From assembly GCF_963678635.1 (NCBI RefSeq), contig NW_026971560.1, positions 1 through 59,000 on the forward strand: a stretch of DNA of 59,000 nucleotides, written 5' to 3'. The translations under genes and the position numbers were made by a program. A model generated the notes under the pieces. It did no database searches. It saw nothing but the letters and a program-made list of their open reading frames with translations, and was not told where the DNA came from. This stretch comes from Symsagittifera roscoffensis (taxonomy: Eukaryota > Xenacoelomorpha > Acoela > Convolutidae). This document shows positions 54,575-59,000 of this stretch, one piece after another (position 1 is the first letter of the stretch; every line of letters starts with the position of its first letter).

Positions 54575-54866
54575 TATTTTTATTTACATTTGTTTTTATT
54601 TACAGTATTACTATATACAAAATTCTATTCTAAGGTTAAAAACTCTTATGATAAAATTGATAAAAAGAAATTTACAATAAAATAAAAACAACGTTTCCTG
54701 TTCCCTTTTAAGCTTTATGAAAAATGTATTTATTCGTGATCCCCACAGTACCGGATCTATCGCGATTTAGTTTTCTGACTAGTCCTATTGCTTTTAATTT
54801 AGCGATTAGTTATTTTAACCTGTGTTAGTACTCTTTAGTACCGTCACCCCACTTTTTTATACCGTT

Positions 54867-55935
54867 CCAAGACTTCCAGTTACTGTCCCTACTCTTCTAT
54901 GTACTGTCCCAAGCTTTCTCGGTGCCGTCCCAGTACTTCTTGTTAGTGTCCCAAGACCACTGTCCCAAGAACCCTGTTCCAAGACTAGTGTCCCAAGACC
55001 ACTGTCCCAAGACCCTTGTCCCAAGACTACTGTCCCAAGACCCTTGTCCCAAGACTACTGTTCCAAGACTTCCAGTTACTGTCCCTACTTTTCTATGTAC
55101 TGTCCCAAGCTTTCTCGGTGCCGTCCAAGTATTTTTTTGTTAGTGTCCCAAGACCACTGTCCCAAGACCCCTGTTCCAAGACTAGTGTCCCAAGACCACT
55201 GTCCCAAGACCCTTGCCCCAAGACTACTGTCCCAAGACCCTTGTCCCAAGACTACTGTCCCAAGACTACTGTCCCAAGACTCCTGTCCCAAGACTACTGT
55301 CCCAAGACTACTGTCCCAAGACTCCTGTCCCAAGACTACTGTCCCACGACTAGTGTCCCATGACTATTGTCCCAAGACTACTGTCCCAAGGCTAGTGTCC
55401 CATGACTACTGTCCCAAGACCACTGTCCCAAGACTACTGTCCCAAGACCACTGTCCCAAGACCACTGTCCCAAGACCACTGTCCCTAGACCACTGTCCCA
55501 AGACCACTGTCCCAAGACCACGTCCGCAGACCACTGTCCCAAGACCAGTGTCCCAAGACCACTGTCCCAAGACCACTGTCCCAAGACCACTGTCCCAAGA
55601 CCACGTCCGCAGACCACTGTCCCAAGACCAGTGTCCCAAGACCACTGTCCCAAGACCACTGTCCCAAGACCACTGTCCCAAGACCACTGTCCCAAGACCA
55701 CTGTCCCAAGACCACTGTCCCAAGACCACTGTCCCAAGACCACTGTCCCAAGACCACTGTACCAAGAACACTGTCCCAAGACCAGTGTCCCAAGACCGTA
55801 CCGTCCCAAGACTATACTGTCCCAAGACCGTACCAAGACAGCTCTGGCCCAAGACTGTCCTAAGACTGCACTGTCCCAAACTGTCCCAAGACTGCACTGC
55901 CCCAGGACCGTCCCCAGACTGCAATGTCGCAAGAC
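54867..55935 (+). repeat. 14-bp minisatellite, unit CCCAAGACCACTGT
   Basis: Several dozen tandem units of CCCAAGACCACTGT with variants (ACTACTGT, CCCTTGT, CCAGTGT). Two higher-order patterns are visible: a segment of about 196 bp starting CCAAGACTTCCAGTTACTG occurs at 54867 and 55063, and an 80-bp unit containing CCACGTCCGCAGACCACTGT occurs at about 55517 and 55597. The unit has no stop in any frame, so long false ORFs appear on both strands. Confidence 0.97.
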
Positions 55936-56874
55936 TTCTTCTGTACTGACCCAAGACTTGTCATCAAGTTTCTGGATAGTAGGATTTCTTCTTCTTCGTT
56001 GTAGGACTCTTGAACCACTGTACCTTGTGTCACCACTTGAGCTCTAGTAAAAAAAAACTTCTTAAAAACCCTATCTTAATGGCCAAAAGCTTCAAATACT
56101 GACCCCCCTGTATTTATCTTCCTTTCGATGTTTTAGGCAAGTTGAAACTCAACTTGTTCGCAGCTATTTTGTGACCACCTATTCGTTCAAAACTAAAATC
56201 AAATTTTCACCAAAACGTAAAAATCTAAACATAAAAAGTAATAAAAAAGAGAGAGATGTACCGACCTAAAATTCAAAGGTGACAGATGTCAAACTTTTAT
56301 CGAAAAAACGTCTGGTACCGGATTGCCACGCGTTTTCCTCCTCCCTGCTAACGATCTTATGGGGTATTTTCTATCCGGGTCCGCTTTCTTGCCCCCCCCC
56401 TCACTTGATCCGACCGTGGCACCTACCTTAATTTGATTTTATTTTGGATATCCGCTTCCTATAAATGACGCGTGTAAGATTCTATGTAACTAAATCAATT
56501 TTGTCGATTAATTAGTTACTCTAATGTCCTCCCTTTTTACAATTTACAACCACCAACCTTTAAGCTAACCAGCCCCCTTCTTAACTCCCCCCTCTTTAGC
56601 CCCCCTCTTAAGCCGAAAATTCCCTCAAGCGCCAGGTGCTAAACCTCTCGAGAGAAAACCGTAGACCTGTTTCCAGGCCTGCTTGTATAAAAACTTCCTC
56701 AAAACAATGGGGCTCCGCTTATCCAATTTTACACTTATTTCCTATAATGTAATGTGGATTTTAACGATACCCGTTTGTCCAACTTAAGAAAACCCCTGTG
56801 CGTTCTCCTCTGGTTGTAGCGATCCCGTGCTGGTTGTCCTCTTTGACGTGCACTGCACTTGACACCAGCACCAT

Positions 56875-57080
56875 CTTCCCACTTGGCTAGTCACCTCTTC
56901 CAGTCGAGTCTCCTAGCGGTTCAGCTCAGTCCTTGTGAACCACTTTCCCACTCGGCTGGTCACCTCTTCCAGTCTAGTCTCCTAGTGGTCCGGTTCAATC
57001 CTTGTGAACCACTTTCCCACTCGGCTGGTCACCTCTTCCAGTCAAGTCTCCTAGTTGTCCAGCTAGGTTGCAAGCTATCT
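56875..57080 (+). repeat. Three tandem 69-bp repeats
   Basis: Units start near 56876, 56945 and 57014. Each contains CCCACTCGGCTGGTCACCTC, TTCCAGTC and GTCTCCTAG. The second and third are the most alike. Confidence 0.9.
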
Positions 57081-57510
57081 GAAAACCCGTAACAACGCCC
57101 CCCACTTGGGCACCTTTTTGAAGTCACTGGTTTAGATTGCTAGATTGATCGGTCTTATAAAACAGTACGGGTATACTATTTTAATTAATATAAAGGTTTG
57201 ATCCAACTAATCTGTCGTCAAAGTCACTGTCATTTTATGTTTTATTGTTTTTTGTTCCTTTTTCTATGCTTTTCTCTTTTTTTTTGTTTTTGTTTCGCTC
57301 TTTGTCTAGTTACCCCCCCCCCTTACTCGGTTAGCTAAGCTTCGTTCGGTGAGCGTACCAGGAAGTTTTCTCGTGTTTTCTTAAAAAGCTATCACGGTAC
57401 AACCGGAAGGACTACGCGTTCACGCTGAATCGTACCACCGGTACTCTAGAATAGGCATGCAGCCCGGAGCTGTGTCAGATGGGTTCGACTCCGTAGTCAT
57501 GATGTCGTAA

Positions 57511-57528
57511 AAACGCCCAGAAGCGCAA
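57511..57528 (-). promoter_or_regulatory. Element B primer binding site, decayed
   Basis: On the minus strand TTGCGCTTCTGGGCG lies 12 nt after the LTR end, the same spacing as in element A. It differs from A's tRNA-Asn complement at a few positions, including the second base, consistent with decay. Confidence 0.6.
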
Positions 57529-57539
57529 TAAAAACCTTA

Positions 57540-58445
57540 TGTAACATTCGTCTGCTTCGGTCACATATGAGGCTTAAGAAAAATGGGCTCTATAACCATT
57601 GGCTCAAGAATCAGGGACACTATCTCTTGTGTTTTTCTACCTCAGAACGGTCGGAGCCAATTCGGTTCGCTTGCGACATGAGACTACAACCCGTTACAGC
57701 TTAAAGGCCACTACCAAAATATCTCCCCCCTCCCCTCTAGAAATAAGAACGAGCCCATACTTAGGTCTCAAAATACCCAAAACACACGAACGCCGTTAAA
57801 AACAGGGTCGGAACAATCCGTTCAGTTACTTTTTATTAGACAGTGGAACTTTGATCCATTTCAGATGGATCAACCTAAAAACCTAAAACTCGCCTTACCT
57901 CAACATACTTATCATAAAATGCACTCGGGAAAATTAAATTTGGTACTTACATAGCAGCACAATTGAGAAACAGAGTAATTAAGTTAATTAATAACTCTAG
58001 CATAAGTACAATTGAATATAACTCAAGAAATTTTCCACCAATGGATCTCAATTAGAAGAAATGAGTTTTAACTTGAGAGTATAGTTTTGGGGTCTGAACC
58101 ACTGGGAGACTTCAGTTGTCCACCTTTCCACTAAAGGTTCACTCTGGTTCAGGTGAACTTCAGTTCGCTCTCGGGAATACTCTGTCTCCTATATCAGATA
58201 GGACAGCTCTACTGTTGTTTTCTATGACGGAAATTGCGAATAGCAATTTCCCACTGTTTTTATTCGACAACTTTCACTCAATTGTAATTCGGTTGTTCTG
58301 ACTTTATATTTTATGTTTTCAGTTGTCGCGAGAAAACTGAGCATGACAGGCTCCATTCGAATTTTTTGAAAACTTAAACTTCATTCCGAAACCACGTATT
58401 CCGTGTTGCTCAAGGTCAAACTTCCAGATATGACCAACTGGCACA
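57540..58445 (-). repeat. Element B 5' LTR (about 906 bp)
   Basis: On the minus strand it starts TGTGCCAGTTGGTC and ends CGAATGTTACA. About 730 bp of it matches the 3' LTR copies at 12191-12907 and 4521-5237, with many substitutions. The interior differs from element A's LTR, but the terminal bases TGTGC and CGAATGTTACA are shared. Confidence 0.88.
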
Positions 58446-59000
58446 TACTCTTTTATCCGATATGTCACCTTTTTCTGACATCAAGGGCACATTTCCTTGT
58501 TACCCTCACTTAGCACAGTCAATTTTGGTACTTCTTTCTATAATGCAGGTTCGTATTCTTTGAGCCACAAATTAGCCTAAATTACTGCAAGGGAGGCGCC
58601 CATTGCTAAACCGTCTTTTTTTATCATACCACAAACTATAGCGTTTAAAGTGTATCTTACTCACTGCCAAATTCAGTAGTTTTTTCATAGTCTTGCGAGA
58701 TGTTTCCGCAGGGTTGACTTGCTCATATAATCTCCTCAGGGCTATTTCAACCGCTTCTTTGAGCGGGACATTAGTGTACAAACTCTTTACATCAAGGGAG
58801 ATTATACTCTCGTCAGAGTCCAACTCAGTTTTCTCCAAGATCTCCCTGGCCATCTGGGTGTTCGTTTCTGTTTACCCCTCATATTCATCAAAGTACTTTG
58901 CCAATGTTTTATTTAGGTTGTCATATGAGCTACCAGTTAAAGAATGGACGGTAAGAAGTGGTTGCCTTGTTTGTGTACTTTTGCTAATCCATAGAGTCTA
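58446..59000 (-). pseudogene. Penelope-like element RT, N-terminal motifs
   Basis: On the minus strand: RLYGLAKVHKQG, then (frame change) LSLTGSSYDNLNKTLAKYFDEYEG, a stop, then AREILEKTELDSDESIISLDVKSLYTNVPLKEAV, the PLE RT core, then in another frame DGLAMGASLAVI.ANLWLKEYE (motif 4). It ends in a CP.CQKKVTYRI segment like the first half of a PHD-type zinc finger, where element B is inserted. Several stops and frameshifts show it is dead. No GIY-YIG endonuclease is seen; it would lie outside the window or be deleted. Confidence 0.85.

Larger units (their letters stand above)
54575..57539 (-). other. Element B leader, 3 kb, repeat-rich
   Basis: Non-coding, equivalent in position and size to element A's leader but not visibly similar in sequence. 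It contains a 14-bp minisatellite (54867-55935), three 69-bp repeats (56875-57080) and homopolymer C and T runs (for example about 56393 and 57315). Long open frames here are artefacts of the 14-bp repeat. Confidence 0.8.
12191..58445 (-). mobile_element. Element B: older giant gypsy element, interrupted by A
   Basis: Read on the minus strand from 58445 to 12191: 5' LTR, primer site, repeat-rich leader, gag, protease, RT, RNase H, integrase, macro-like domain, ORF4 (interrupted by element A at 41457/16998), ORF5, 3' UTR, polypurine tract and a truncated 3' LTR. Without A it is about 21.8 kb. Proteins are alignable with A throughout but clearly diverged, and many frames are broken, so B is older and inactive. 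It is inserted in a Penelope-like RT: PLE sequence flanks both ends in the same orientation. Its 3' end (ORF4 tail to LTR) is present twice because of the tandem duplication. Confidence 0.9.

Noticed and set aside
54822-55949. Long ORFs on both strands (up to 375 codons) rich in VPRPLSQDHCPKT or LGQWSWDSGLGTVV
   Set aside because: They are translations of the 14-bp minisatellite, which has no stop in any frame; the period of 14 residues is simply 3 x 14 bases.
1-59000. tRNA, rRNA, CRISPR array or bacterial operon signals
   Set aside because: None found. The only tRNA-like match is the 18-nt primer site, and the repeats lack CRISPR spacing.

Overview
The window is animal-type repetitive DNA (probably an invertebrate; the species cannot be fixed from sequence). 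I find no host single-copy gene. Almost every base can be assigned to reverse-transcribing elements nested inside one another: a Penelope-like element (PLE) and three related, unusually large Ty3/gypsy-type LTR retrotransposons, called A, B and C here.

Layout: (1) 16998-41457, plus strand, is element A, a 24.46-kb LTR retrotransposon with two 885-bp LTRs (four mismatches by eye), a tRNA-Asn-type primer site, a 3.1-kb repeat-rich leader, gag, pol and two very large extra ORFs (about 2064 and 923 codons). (2) A sits inside element B (minus strand, 58445 down to 12191), an older diverged relative with the same gene order. Removing A and one copy of a short target duplication rejoins B's ORF4. 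(3) B sits inside a PLE reverse transcriptase: the N-terminal RT motifs lie at 58446-59000 and the YVDD part at 11966-12190. (4) The PLE abuts element C (minus, 1-4296), a gypsy pol fragment whose integrase core has been removed in frame. (5) A 7.67-kb segment (C pol, PLE, B 3' end, start of A's 5' LTR) is tandemly duplicated (2169-9837 and 9838-17507) with almost no divergence, so this is either a very recent event or an assembly artefact.

Gene content of the A/B family: two-part Gag (coiled coil, capsid, CCHC knuckles), aspartic protease, RT, RNase H, integrase with GPF module, and a C-terminal domain resembling an ADP-ribose macro domain. These are followed by ORF4, with a canonical SGNH/GDSL hydrolase domain, a second degenerate SGNH-like domain, and acidic and basic tails, and by ORF5, an orphan protein. 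ORF4 and ORF5 are conserved between the diverged elements A and B, so they are real parts of the element. A itself carries three single-base frame breaks and several in-frame stops in gag-pol, while its 2987 codons of ORF4 and ORF5 are fully open.

The most interesting biology is a giant gypsy lineage carrying macro and SGNH domains, and a polypurine-tract sequence reused inside coding DNA in two reading frames.
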